Below are positions 1-7,109 of a DNA stretch of 64,000 bases, piece by piece. The translations under genes were made by a program, and so were the position numbers. Positions within the stretch are counted from its first letter, which is position 1. Every line of letters starts with the position of its first letter. The stretch is taken from positions 1-64,000 of the forward strand of contig CALXWA010000006.1 of NCBI GenBank assembly GCA_944392275.1, written 5' to 3'. This DNA comes from an uncultured Alphaproteobacteria bacterium (GTDB lineage Bacteria > Pseudomonadota > Alphaproteobacteria > RF32 > CAG-239). The notes beneath the pieces were generated by a model, which was not told the origin of the DNA, did not search any database, and saw only the letters and a program-made list of their open reading frames with translations.

Positions 1-103
1 GTGCCTTTTTAATCTCGCTTTCTAAAGATTTACCTGCTTCCTCATTATTTTTTAGAGTTGTTGCTTCTTTAGTTTCCTCATTTTCAGTGGCTAATATACT
101 CTT
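1..103 (-). pseudogene. Fragment of an unidentified Glu/Lys-rich coding sequence
   Basis: Read on the minus strand, this stretch is an open frame rich in Glu, Lys, Asn and Thr (for example ENEETKEATTLKNNEEAGKS) that runs off the left edge. An in-frame stop sits just upstream at 104-106 and no ATG lies near it, so the 5' end looks truncated where the next gene begins. The composition looks like real protein, but the family cannot be named. It may be the tail of a gene broken by the same rearrangements seen over the next 1.4 kb. Confidence 0.3.
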
Positions 104-767
104 TTATATCTCCAGATGTAATAATAATGAAAATCTTAACCAAAACACGAGCATAAACAAGCCTAAAACGCCCCATAAACAACAAAATGATATAAAAGTA
201 ATCGAACCTATACCAAATAAAAATACTGATTCCTACAGTCAAAAAATGGGTAATATCATAAAATCTGTGTCTCAAGGAAAAAAGGCAACAAATTCTTCCA
301 CGATAAAAAAAAGATTAAATAAATGGATTGCTAAAGAATATAAACCGACTCATTTTTTAACCGTACAACTACCAGAAAACAAGAAGACTAAAGATTTATA
401 TAACTCAATTAGTCATTTAAGAAACATTATGAAAGCATTTGAAAAGAGTTTGATGAACAATTGGGAGCATCACCATCTTCGGTTTATTGCATTTGCTGAA
501 AATGGAATAAGTTCGGACTGGCATTTTCATATATTATTTAATCGAGGAAGATTTAGTGAACAAGAACTCCAAGATGCTATTTTTCAAGCAATGATGAGAG
601 AAAACTTACCGTCATATTGCATGAATTTAAAACCAATTGAACCAAGATTGTTAAATGTTACCTATTATTGTATGAAAGAAATTAAAATATATTGGAATGG
701 TAAATTTGATAGTGACCATATGATTTTTTCTGAAGACTTATTTAATCTTAATCCTCAAAGAAACTAA
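87..767 (+). CDS. Probable HUH-type replication initiator-like protein
   Basis: The three motifs of HUH (rolling-circle or transposon) endonucleases can be seen in order: a hydrophobic strand HFLTVQLP near residue 89 (motif 1), WHFHILFN at 145-152 containing the metal-binding His-x-His (146/148), and VTYYCMKEIK near 191-200 with Tyr and a Lys (motif 3). Such proteins nick DNA at plasmid or phage origins. The frame is open to the left edge and the GTG at 87 lies in a probable junction, so the true start is uncertain; ATG 246, just before the conserved part, is an alternative. No Shine-Dalgarno is visible at either. The C-terminus looks natural. The family call is inferred from motifs only. Confidence 0.4.
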   Translation: MANILFYISRCNNNENLNQNTSINKPKTPHKQQNDIKVIEPIPNKNTDSYSQKMGNIIKSVSQGKKATNSSTIKKRLNKWIAKEYKPTHFLTVQLPENKKTKDLYNSISHLRNIMKAFEKSLMNNWEHHHLRFIAFAENGISSDWHFHILFNRGRFSEQELQDAIFQAMMRENLPSYCMNLKPIEPRLLNVTYYCMKEIKIYWNGKFDSDHMIFSEDLFNLNPQRN

Positions 768-768
768 A

Positions 769-1441
769 TTATAAAAAAATATCATAATGGAAGTTTAATG
801 CATCGACATAAGCTTTTTGTGAAGCTGCGTCTGTGCTATTTGACAACTCGGCTAATTTTTCCGTAACAGCTGCAGCAACAGGAGAGCTTTTTTCAGCACT
901 AACACTATCCCAAGCTTCGGCCGTTGAAGCGTTTGATGATGTGCCACCAGCACCAGAAACAATATCGGATGCCGTTGTTCCGTTAGATGTTACCGTGTAT
1001 GTACCATCACCGTTGTCTGTAAAATTATAACGAGAATTTGTGGTTAAGTTAGCAAATTTACCTTCAATCTCAGCTTCGGCAAGGTCTTCTCCGTTAAACA
1101 ACTTGATTGTTAAAGGATTATCTCCTTCCGACAAAGCAGATCCGTTTAGGCTTAAGTCCAATGTTGTGCCGTTTTCGCTGATGTTAACATAATTTGCGTA
1201 GATTTTACCGTAAGTGTCTTTATCGGTTAAGGCAAACTTTAAAGTTGAGTTATCCTTAAAGAACACACCTTCACCCTCGACTTCTTTTTCTCCGCCAGAG
1301 TGTAAAGCATTTGTTCCGATATCAAGTGTTGCGCCGCTATCAACAACAACGCTTGAAGCTCCGCTTTCGATATCTTTGTCATAAACTAACGTACCTTTTT
1401 GAATTTCAAAAATATCAAGTCCGCCTAACTCTCCTGTATCC
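769..1441 (-). pseudogene. Autotransporter passenger fragment lacking its barrel
   Basis: The minus-strand frame reads as a Ser/Thr/Gly/Asp-rich beta-helix passenger (GASSVVVDSGATLDIGTNAL, then SENGTTLDLSLNGSALSEG) and ends in a helical linker, VTEKLAELSNSTDAASQKAY followed by VDALN. The intact autotransporter at 52637-54598 has a comparable linker (EMAEYLNELAQNNPEAYQKA then LGALAPE) leading into its beta-barrel. Here the frame diverges right after that linker and stops after about seven unrelated residues. At the other end, near 1441, the frame runs antisense into a recombinase gene and has no start. Both ends are therefore truncated; without signal peptide and barrel it cannot be exported as it stands. 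Confidence 0.6.
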
Positions 1442-1912
1442 TCAAGAAAAGCACTAAAAAATAGAAAACTTGGAGCTTTATTAGAAACTTTGCAAGAGAA
1501 TGATATTTTGATTACTTGTGAAATATCCCGTTTAGGTCGCTCTTTGCTTGAGGTTATGCGGATTTTAGAAACTTGCTTAAATAAAAATTGTCAGGTTTGG
1601 ACATTAAAAGAAAACTATCGCTTAGGTAATGATATCCAATCTAAAGTTTTGGCTTTTGCTTTTAGTTTGGCTGCAGAGATTGAAAGAAACTTAATCTCTC
1701 AACGAACAAAATCATCGCTTGCCAATCTTAAAGCCTCAGGGAAAAAGCTTGGACGTCCATTTTCGGCAGAATCTAAAAAACTAAAACTTTCAAAAAATGC
1801 TAAAAAAGTACGAAATTTATTAGAAAAAGGCATTTCTAAATCTCAAATTGCTCGAATTCTTGGTGTACAAAGAAGCACTTTAAGACATTTTATTTATCGT
1901 ATGCAATGGTAG
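1442..1912 (+). pseudogene. Serine recombinase (resolvase/DNA invertase), 5'-truncated
   Basis: The frame has the middle and C-terminal parts of a resolvase/invertase: NRKLGALLETLQENDILITC, then EISRLGRSLLEVMRIL, the long helix LAFAFSLAAEIERNLISQRT, a GRP linker (LGRPFS) and a C-terminal helix-turn-helix (ISKSQIARILGVQRSTLRHF). About 50-55 N-terminal residues, including the catalytic Ser, are missing. Homology appears to begin at about 1442, where the sequence switches from the antisense autotransporter fragment. A TTG at 1490 could start a 140-residue product, but that would be catalytically dead. It is most likely a broken gene or one state of a DNA rearrangement. Confidence 0.7.
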
Positions 1913-1946
1913 ACTTAGTGTTTTTAAGGAAAATAAGTAAAAAATA

Positions 1947-1974
1947 GCCCGATTTGATTAAACTCTCTTCGGGC
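1947..1974 (-). terminator. Rho-independent terminator of the DUF3768 operon
   Basis: A 6-bp GC-rich stem (GCCCGA/TCGGGC) is followed on the minus strand by a T-rich run. It lies just past the stop of the 105-residue minus-strand gene. It may also slow transcription coming from the recombinase fragment on the other strand. Confidence 0.55.
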
Positions 1975-1981
1975 TTCGCTT

Positions 1982-2299
1982 TTAGTATTCTTCTGCTAAC
2001 ATTATAGTCATAACACGGTTTGTTAGTCTTGGATTACTTGGATCTTCCGAACAATATTGATAATTTTTATCATAGTAATCAATTTTCCAATATATTTGTT
2101 CGCCTTTATAATTAAAACTTCCAAAGTCGTGCTCGTTATACGGATCGTTGGCGGTGGTGAAATTATTAAAACATCTAACTTGATTTAATATTTCAGCTAA
2201 TTCTCTTTGACTTTTGGCTGATATTCCACAAGATAAGGTAACTCTTCCACCGTTAAACGTCCTTCTAAAGTGGTCATTTAATGTTTTGACATCAGTCAT
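1982..2299 (-). CDS. DUF3768 domain protein
   Basis: This 105-residue protein matches the DUF3768 pattern: LNDHFRRTFNGGRVTLSCGI near the N-terminus, ILNQVRCFNNFTTANDPYNE then HDFGSF in the middle, WKIDYYD, and a closing RVMTIMLAEEY. The family is common on alphaproteobacterial plasmids and mobile elements; no biochemical function is established. Its start overlaps the stop of the preceding 89-residue gene by one base, so the two are translationally coupled in a three-gene minus-strand operon. The context supports accessory, mobile-element origin. Confidence 0.75.
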   Translation of the reverse strand: MTDVKTLNDHFRRTFNGGRVTLSCGISAKSQRELAEILNQVRCFNNFTTANDPYNEHDFGSFNYKGEQIYWKIDYYDKNYQYCSEDPSNPRLTNRVMTIMLAEEY

Positions 2300-2568
2300 T
2301 AGTTTGCACCCTCAATAAGTTTATTTGATATCAAAAACATTTTAAAACGTCTTAATGCTTGTCTAACTGAAGTATGGCTTCTTTTACCATAACTTGATTT
2401 TTTACCATTAATTTCATATTCAGGTAAAATTAAGGTAATGTTTTCAACCAAATGAGACAGCGTATAACCTTCTTTACGACACAATCTTTCAATTCTTCCT
2501 TGATAATCAAAAGCGGTGGTCGGTCTGTAATTATTATTTAACAACCAGTTTTCAAATTCCTTTAACAT
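2299..2568 (-). CDS. Small protein resembling an integrase N-terminal (SAM-like) domain
   Basis: This 89-residue basic, helical protein (FENWLLNNNYRPTTAFDYQG, later SVRQALRRFKMFLISNKLIE) resembles the N-terminal core-binding domain of tyrosine recombinases. It has no catalytic domain. AAGGAG stands about 7 bases before its ATG, and it is coupled to the DUF3768 gene by a one-base overlap. It may bind DNA without cutting it. The resemblance is judged by eye and is weak. Confidence 0.5.
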   Translation of the reverse strand: MLKEFENWLLNNNYRPTTAFDYQGRIERLCRKEGYTLSHLVENITLILPEYEINGKKSSYGKRSHTSVRQALRRFKMFLISNKLIEGAN

Positions 2569-2579
2569 CGCAGCTCTCC

Positions 2580-2708
2580 TTATAAATGAACAATCTCAGT
2601 TACAACCGCAAAACCTCTTACTTTTTCAGCCGCACAGGTATCCATTGCTTCTCTTAAGGTGTAATAGATTGTCGGCATTAACACACCATTGACTTTGATT
2701 TGATACAT
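2580..2708 (-). CDS. 42-residue small protein, first gene of the DUF3768 operon
   Basis: A short frame starts MYQIKVNGVLMPTIYYTLRE and ends TEIVHL, preceded by a strong AAGGAG about 7 bases upstream. It is followed after 11 bases by the 89-residue gene, so the three form one operon. No family is recognised. The good ribosome-binding site and tight spacing make it likely to be translated. Confidence 0.55.
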   Translation of the reverse strand: MYQIKVNGVLMPTIYYTLREAMDTCAAEKVRGFAVVTEIVHL

Positions 2709-2867
2709 AGCATTTCTCCTTTATAAATAGTTGTTTTACTCATTAACTATTTATATCATGCCGTGTATTTTCCCGTTCGCGAGCCCCTAAAACGCATGTT
2801 CTTGATGACATTTTGCTACGATTTGGACGGGATTACTAATTTACATTGTAATAAAATCATATTTATA

Positions 2868-2995
2868 TTGCAAAAAATGTATTATATTTGCAAATTTGTG
2901 TTGCAAAAAATGTATTACAGCAATAGTTTTATATTGAAAAAAATGTAAAAACATATAATATTTGTATTGTAAAAAATGTAAAATGGAGAATTTTC
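2868..2995 (+). repeat. Four tandem degenerate 33-bp repeats upstream of the ATPase gene
   Basis: The core TTGNAAAAAATGTA recurs with exact 33-bp spacing at 2868, 2901, 2934 and 2967. The last copy runs through the ribosome-binding site (GGAG) into the ATG at 2996. The intervals are AT-rich and less conserved. The period is close to three helical turns, so the units may be binding sites on one DNA face or a slippage-prone promoter array. A 61-codon frame across them is a product of the repeat, because 33 bases make 11 codons. Confidence 0.75.
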
Positions 2996-4303
2996 ATGAG
3001 AAGAACTGTCTTTAACAAACTGCTTGATTGGAAAAATAAAAAAAATCGCAAACCTCTGATTTTGCAAGGAACAAGACAGGTTGGCAAGACTTGGCTCATG
3101 AAAGAATTTGGAAAAAAAGAATATATAAAAACCGCATATATTAACTTTGATAAAAATGAAAACATGCAAAATCTATTTTCTAAAGATATGGATGTTAAAC
3201 GTCTTTTAATGGGATTATCTTTAGAATCTGATACGCAAATAACTCCAGATGATACATTAATTATTTTTGATGAAATTCAAGAAAATCCTAACGCTCTTAA
3301 TTCTTTAAAATATTTCTACGAACAAGTCCCCGAATATCATATTATTGCAGCAGGCAGTTTATTAGGTGTTGCCTTGACTCATCATGGACAGTCATTTCCG
3401 GTTGGAAAAGTTGAATTTATGAACATTTTTCCAATGACCTTTTACGAATTTTTAGATGCAATCGGAGAAGAAGAATTTTGCAAAGCCTTAAAACGAAATG
3501 ACTTTGATTTAATTAAAAGCTTTAAAAATAAATATGAAGAGTTTTTGAAACAATATTTATTTGTCGGAGGTATGCCTGAAGCCGTTGCTAATTTTGCTCA
3601 GAATCATGATTTTGCCGAAGTACGAAATATTCAAAATAACCTTTTAAAAGCCTATGAAAAAGATTTTAGTAAACATATAAATAAACAAGATGAAGTAAAA
3701 GTAGAGCTGATTTGGAATTCTATTCCTTCGCAAATTGCTAAAGAAAATCAAAAATTTATTTATGGTCAAGTTAAGCCTGGCAGCCGTGCTTCTGAATTTG
3801 AAAATGCATTAACTTGGTTGGAGAAAACCGGTTTAATCTATCCTGTTATTAATATTTCTAAACCGGATTTACCATTATCTGGCTATGAAGATCGAAATTT
3901 CTTTAAGCTTTATATGATTGATGTTGGATTACTTTGTGCAAAAAGTTTGCTTCCAGCTAAGACATTATTAGAAGGAAATAGAATATTTGAAGAATTTAAA
4001 GGTTCACTTACGGAACAATATGTCTTACAGCAATTAAAAACTTTAGATAATACACCTGTTTACTATTGGACAGGTCGAACATCCGAGATTGACTTTGTGG
4101 TTCAGAAAGAAGATTTTGTTATCCCGATAGAAGTTAAGGCCGGAATTAATTTAAAAGCTCGTAGTTTGGCTGTTTATCAAGAAAAATATCATCCATTAAA
4201 ATCTGTTCGTACTTCTCTTGCTGATTTTAAGGTTAATGATAATTTATATGACATTCCTTTGTATTTGATTGAAAACTTAGAACAGATAATCAATATGGAT
4301 TAA
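2996..4303 (+). CDS. AAA-family ATPase with DUF4143 domain
   Basis: This 435-residue protein has a Walker A motif GTRQVGKT (25-32), a Walker B LIIFDEIQE (about 88-96) and a sensor-like IIAAGSLLG, typical of the AAA_14 fold. The C-terminal half matches DUF4143, with a restriction-nuclease-like segment SEIDFVV...PIEVKAG near residues 363-384. Members are common, often multicopy, in gut bacteria and have no settled role. The start follows GGAG at a usual distance. Four 33-bp repeats abut the gene. Base composition is more AT-rich than the housekeeping genes to the right, in keeping with accessory DNA. Confidence 0.85.
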   Translation: MRRTVFNKLLDWKNKKNRKPLILQGTRQVGKTWLMKEFGKKEYIKTAYINFDKNENMQNLFSKDMDVKRLLMGLSLESDTQITPDDTLIIFDEIQENPNALNSLKYFYEQVPEYHIIAAGSLLGVALTHHGQSFPVGKVEFMNIFPMTFYEFLDAIGEEEFCKALKRNDFDLIKSFKNKYEEFLKQYLFVGGMPEAVANFAQNHDFAEVRNIQNNLLKAYEKDFSKHINKQDEVKVELIWNSIPSQIAKENQKFIYGQVKPGSRASEFENALTWLEKTGLIYPVINISKPDLPLSGYEDRNFFKLYMIDVGLLCAKSLLPAKTLLEGNRIFEEFKGSLTEQYVLQQLKTLDNTPVYYWTGRTSEIDFVVQKEDFVIPIEVKAGINLKARSLAVYQEKYHPLKSVRTSLADFKVNDNLYDIPLYLIENLEQIINMD

Positions 4304-4469
4304 ATTTTACCAATTCTAAGCAAAAAAATTGCGTACTTTTACGGTTTTTCGGTTTAAAATGAAAAATATGCGAAAAGTGTATTGCAAAGTGTATAGCATT
4401 TGTAAAAATTTGGTTTTGAGTTTTAAGCAAACCCAAGCATTTCAAGGGATTTGAAAGATATTGGTAAGT

Positions 4470-4487
4470 TTCCGGCCTAGCGCACCA
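4470..4487 (+). other. Possible attachment site: tRNA 3'-end remnant
   Basis: The segment reads TTCCGGCCTAGCGCACCA: a possible seven-base acceptor strand followed by ACCA as in a mature tRNA. A terminator follows eight bases later, as after real tRNA genes. Upstream no T-loop (TTCRA) or other tRNA arm fits, so only the 3' tip would be present. This is what an element integrated at a tRNA gene leaves at one end, and the mobile-type genes lie to the left. It is speculative, being a short match. Confidence 0.35.
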
Positions 4488-4494
4488 TTTAAAA

Positions 4495-4521
4495 AAGCAC
4501 CTCAAAGGGGGTGCTTTTTTT
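4495..4521 (+). terminator. Rho-independent terminator
   Basis: A GCACC/GGTGC stem with flanking A and T runs ends in seven or more T on the plus strand. It sits just after the tRNA-like tip and may have been that gene's terminator; it also ends transcription from the ATPase gene. Confidence 0.7.
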
Positions 4522-4580
4522 GTTACGTTAAAAAGGGTAATACGGTTTTGCAAAAAGGCATTTTATCTTTTGCAGATATA

Positions 4581-4607
4581 AAAAAAGGCTCGTTAGAGCC
4601 TTTTTTT
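4581..4607 (-). terminator. Terminator overlapping the hisS stop codon
   Basis: A GGCTC/GAGCC stem flanked by A and T runs works on the minus strand. The hisS stop codon (4593-4595) lies in the four-base loop, so the last hisS codons form part of the hairpin. Confidence 0.75.
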
Positions 4608-5879
4608 GAAAATTGGTTGTTCCTTTAACAGGGTTTGAATTTTGTGGTTGTACTGAGGAGAGTCATTTAGAGAAAAGTATTCTCCGTCCCAGATAACTCC
4701 ATAGAAGCTTCTTGATTTTGCATATTGCAGGGCTTGTTCCCGGTCTGTAAAATCGAAGCTGAGGTCACAGTTAATTTCATGTTCTCGAAGTATATTGGTA
4801 TCTTCAAATATCTCGCGAGAAGCCGGGTGCTGTGATGTTCCGATGAGGATCTTAGGACAGACCAAATTAGGATACATTTGAGCCTCTTCCATGGCGACAC
4901 AAATTCTGTCTAAACCAAAAGCCATACCAACGCAACCGATGTCGGAGCCTCCGCAATTTTGGACCAGATGATCGTAACGGCCACCCCCAAGAACGGCTCC
5001 TAATCCTGAATCCGGGATTATTCCTTCCAGAATGAAGCCGGTATAATAATCGGCTCCGCGAGCAAGAGTGAGGTCAAAGACGCAATGCTGAAGAATTTCT
5101 TCCGGCAGGTAGTGAGTAATTTCTTGTAATTCTTTAATACCATTTCGAACGGAGATATTGTTGTTGGTCCGTTTAAATAGTTCTTCCGGATGTTCTAAGT
5201 TGAAACTGTCAAATACAAGAGCATTGATTTTTTCAATTTCACTTAAGCTGAAGTTGCGTGCCATGAGTTTGTGCGTAAAATTAGAAACCGAAGCATGGGC
5301 TTTGCTAAATTTATCGGCACAATCTAGAGCTCGTTGAATTCTCAGAATTTCTTCTCGTCTTCTGTAACCCAATTCTTCCGCTATTCCCTTAAGGATATCG
5401 CGATGATTTATACGAATGATAAAATTTGTAAAACCAAGAGCTTTCAGACCGGTAACGGCCAAATTGATGATATCGGCATCGGCGGTTAGAGATTGACATC
5501 CGACGATGTCGCCGTCACATTGCATAAACTCTCGGAAATGCCCTTTATCAAAAGCATCATCTCGGTATGCCATTTGCATTTGATAACGTTTGATTGGACG
5601 CGGAAGTTCCGGATGATCTGCTGCAAAACGTGCAAAAGGTACGGTCATATCATAACGAAGAACCAAATCTTTTCCTTGAGCATCTTTGATACGGAATAAT
5701 AGATTTTCACCTTCCCCATGATGTCCTGAAAAAGTTTCGGCAAATTCAATTCCCGGAGTTTGAAGCGGATCGTATCCGAAGGATTGATAGACTTTTTGTA
5801 ATTTGCGACAGACAAATTCCCGTTTGTTGCATTCGAGACCGAATAAATCCAGAGTCCCGATTGGTTTTGTTTCTTTCAT
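4593..5879 (-). CDS. hisS: Histidine--tRNA ligase
   Basis: HisRS charges tRNA-His with histidine in the cytoplasm. The 428-residue protein has motif 1 at the N-terminus, motif 2 in YRDDAFDKGHFREFMQCDGD, the histidine-binding RGADYYTGFILE (usually RGLDYYTG), the GGGRYD loop and motif 3 GMAFGLDRI, followed by the anticodon-binding domain with ILIGTSQ. Length is normal. It is a single-gene unit, divergent from the alpha/beta hydrolase gene and ended by its own terminator. The LRYDMTVPFARF signature resembles the lineage found in eukaryotes and some alphaproteobacteria rather than the E. coli LRPEGT form. Confidence 0.95.
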   Translation of the reverse strand: MKETKPIGTLDLFGLECNKREFVCRKLQKVYQSFGYDPLQTPGIEFAETFSGHHGEGENLLFRIKDAQGKDLVLRYDMTVPFARFAADHPELPRPIKRYQMQMAYRDDAFDKGHFREFMQCDGDIVGCQSLTADADIINLAVTGLKALGFTNFIIRINHRDILKGIAEELGYRRREEILRIQRALDCADKFSKAHASVSNFTHKLMARNFSLSEIEKINALVFDSFNLEHPEELFKRTNNNISVRNGIKELQEITHYLPEEILQHCVFDLTLARGADYYTGFILEGIIPDSGLGAVLGGGRYDHLVQNCGGSDIGCVGMAFGLDRICVAMEEAQMYPNLVCPKILIGTSQHPASREIFEDTNILREHEINCDLSFDFTDREQALQYAKSRSFYGVIWDGEYFSLNDSPQYNHKIQTLLKEQPIFKKRL

Positions 5880-6006
5880 ACAATTAATAATTTTAGTGTT
5901 AATAATGTTTCTATAATGATAAAATTTTTACAATGGTATCTTTAATGGCTTTTTTTGTCAAGAAAATGGTTTACATTTTCTGATTTTCTGCTAATTAGTA
6001 AAAATT

Positions 6007-6933
6007 ATGACAGAAAATTATTTGCAAAAATTTATTCAGGTTGATGAAATTCATACCGTAGCTTATCGAGAATACGGTAAGCAAGGGGGTGTTCCTGTTC
6101 TTATGTTTCATGGAGGACCGGGAGGGACATTTGATTATAAGCTTTTAGAGTTAATTGATCTTGATTTTTTTCATGTCTTTACGATTGATCAACGCGGGTG
6201 TGGTTTGAGTACTCCCAAGGGGGAGTTGCGGGCGAATACGCTTTCGGATTTGTTGTCTGATATTGAGAAGATACGTCAACAAGAGCGGTTGGAAAAGTGT
6301 GTTCTTTTTGCTCGATCTTGGGGGACGGTTCTTGCTTTAATGTATGCGTTGAAATATCCGCAAAATTGTTTGTATTTATTTTTACGGGGAATCTTTTTAG
6401 GGCGAGATATGGATGAACTGTGGACGTTTGAACAGTCTAAAATCAGATTTCCGCAACAATGGAAGCTCTTTTGCGAAGGGTTAGATCCTGCAAGACCTCT
6501 TAATGAACAATTTTATGAAAAAATTTTTTCCAATGATTTGCAAACAGCTTTGTTTTATAGTGCCAAACTGACTTATTATTTTAAGGTTTTGGCAACAAAC
6601 CAAACGGATTTTTCGATTGAGCCGGAAACAACGGAGCAGTTGATTGGCAATAAAATATTTCTTCACTATAGTCTTAATCATTATTTTTTTGAGGATACCT
6701 TTTGGGAGGAAAATCTTAACAAGTTAGATGCCAATAATCTTTCCGGGACTCTTTTACATGGCGGAAAAGATAGTGATTGTCTTGTCGATCAGGCTTATTA
6801 TTTGCACGATAAATGGAAAAAATCTTCTCTAATTATTGAACCGATGGGTGTCCATTGTGATAAACAGCCTGAAATTTTGCAGCAAATGAAAAATGTTTTT
6901 ACAAATTTAAAGCATCGTCTTTCTTCTTTGTAG
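6007..6933 (+). CDS. Alpha/beta hydrolase, prolyl aminopeptidase-like (S33)
   Basis: This 308-residue protein has the S33 landmarks: oxyanion loop HGGPGG (35-40), DQRGCGLSTP (61-70), the nucleophile elbow ARSWGT with Ser104, a late Asp in GGKDSDC and the closing His in GVHCDK. The family removes N-terminal proline from peptides. Here the elbow reads A-R-S-W-G, where the family has G-G-S-W-G, so substrate or activity may differ. It has no signal peptide and is probably cytoplasmic. It stands alone, divergent from hisS, with no clear terminator behind it. Confidence 0.8.
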   Translation: MTENYLQKFIQVDEIHTVAYREYGKQGGVPVLMFHGGPGGTFDYKLLELIDLDFFHVFTIDQRGCGLSTPKGELRANTLSDLLSDIEKIRQQERLEKCVLFARSWGTVLALMYALKYPQNCLYLFLRGIFLGRDMDELWTFEQSKIRFPQQWKLFCEGLDPARPLNEQFYEKIFSNDLQTALFYSAKLTYYFKVLATNQTDFSIEPETTEQLIGNKIFLHYSLNHYFFEDTFWEENLNKLDANNLSGTLLHGGKDSDCLVDQAYYLHDKWKKSSLIIEPMGVHCDKQPEILQQMKNVFTNLKHRLSSL

Positions 6934-7039
6934 AAGAGAACGAAGGTGTTTGTTTTTTATTCTTGGTGTAATCTGAAATAAATCCTTGTTAATTTGCGGA
7001 AAGTATGGTTAGCTGTTTTTTGTTATAACATTAACCGTT

Positions 7040-7088
7040 CGTCAAACCGTTTGCGACAGGTGACAGCGTCCCGGCTTGCGGTTTGGCG
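7040..7088 (+). promoter_or_regulatory. Long hairpin in the psd leader
   Basis: CGTCAAACCG at 7040-7049 can pair with CGGTTTGGCG at 7079-7088: ten base pairs, one of them G-T, enclosing a 29-base GC-rich loop. It ends 21 bases before the psd start. It is much more GC-rich than its surroundings and lacks a T-run, so it is not an ordinary terminator. A role in leader regulation or mRNA stability is inferred. Confidence 0.4.
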
Positions 7089-7109
7089 GACTTTTGAAAG
7101 GTATTCATT

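Noticed and set aside
84..275. A 63-codon minus-strand frame opposite the Rep-like gene
   Set aside because: It has an aromatic, low-complexity translation and is antisense to a better-supported frame.
2763..2948. A 61-codon plus-strand frame with repeated FVLQKMYY-like units
   Set aside because: The repeat arises from the 33-bp DNA repeat (11 codons); it has no ribosome-binding site and reads as a by-product.
4290..4553. An 87-codon minus-strand frame between the ATPase and hisS
   Set aside because: It crosses the ATPase stop, a terminator and the tRNA-like tip; composition is not protein-like.
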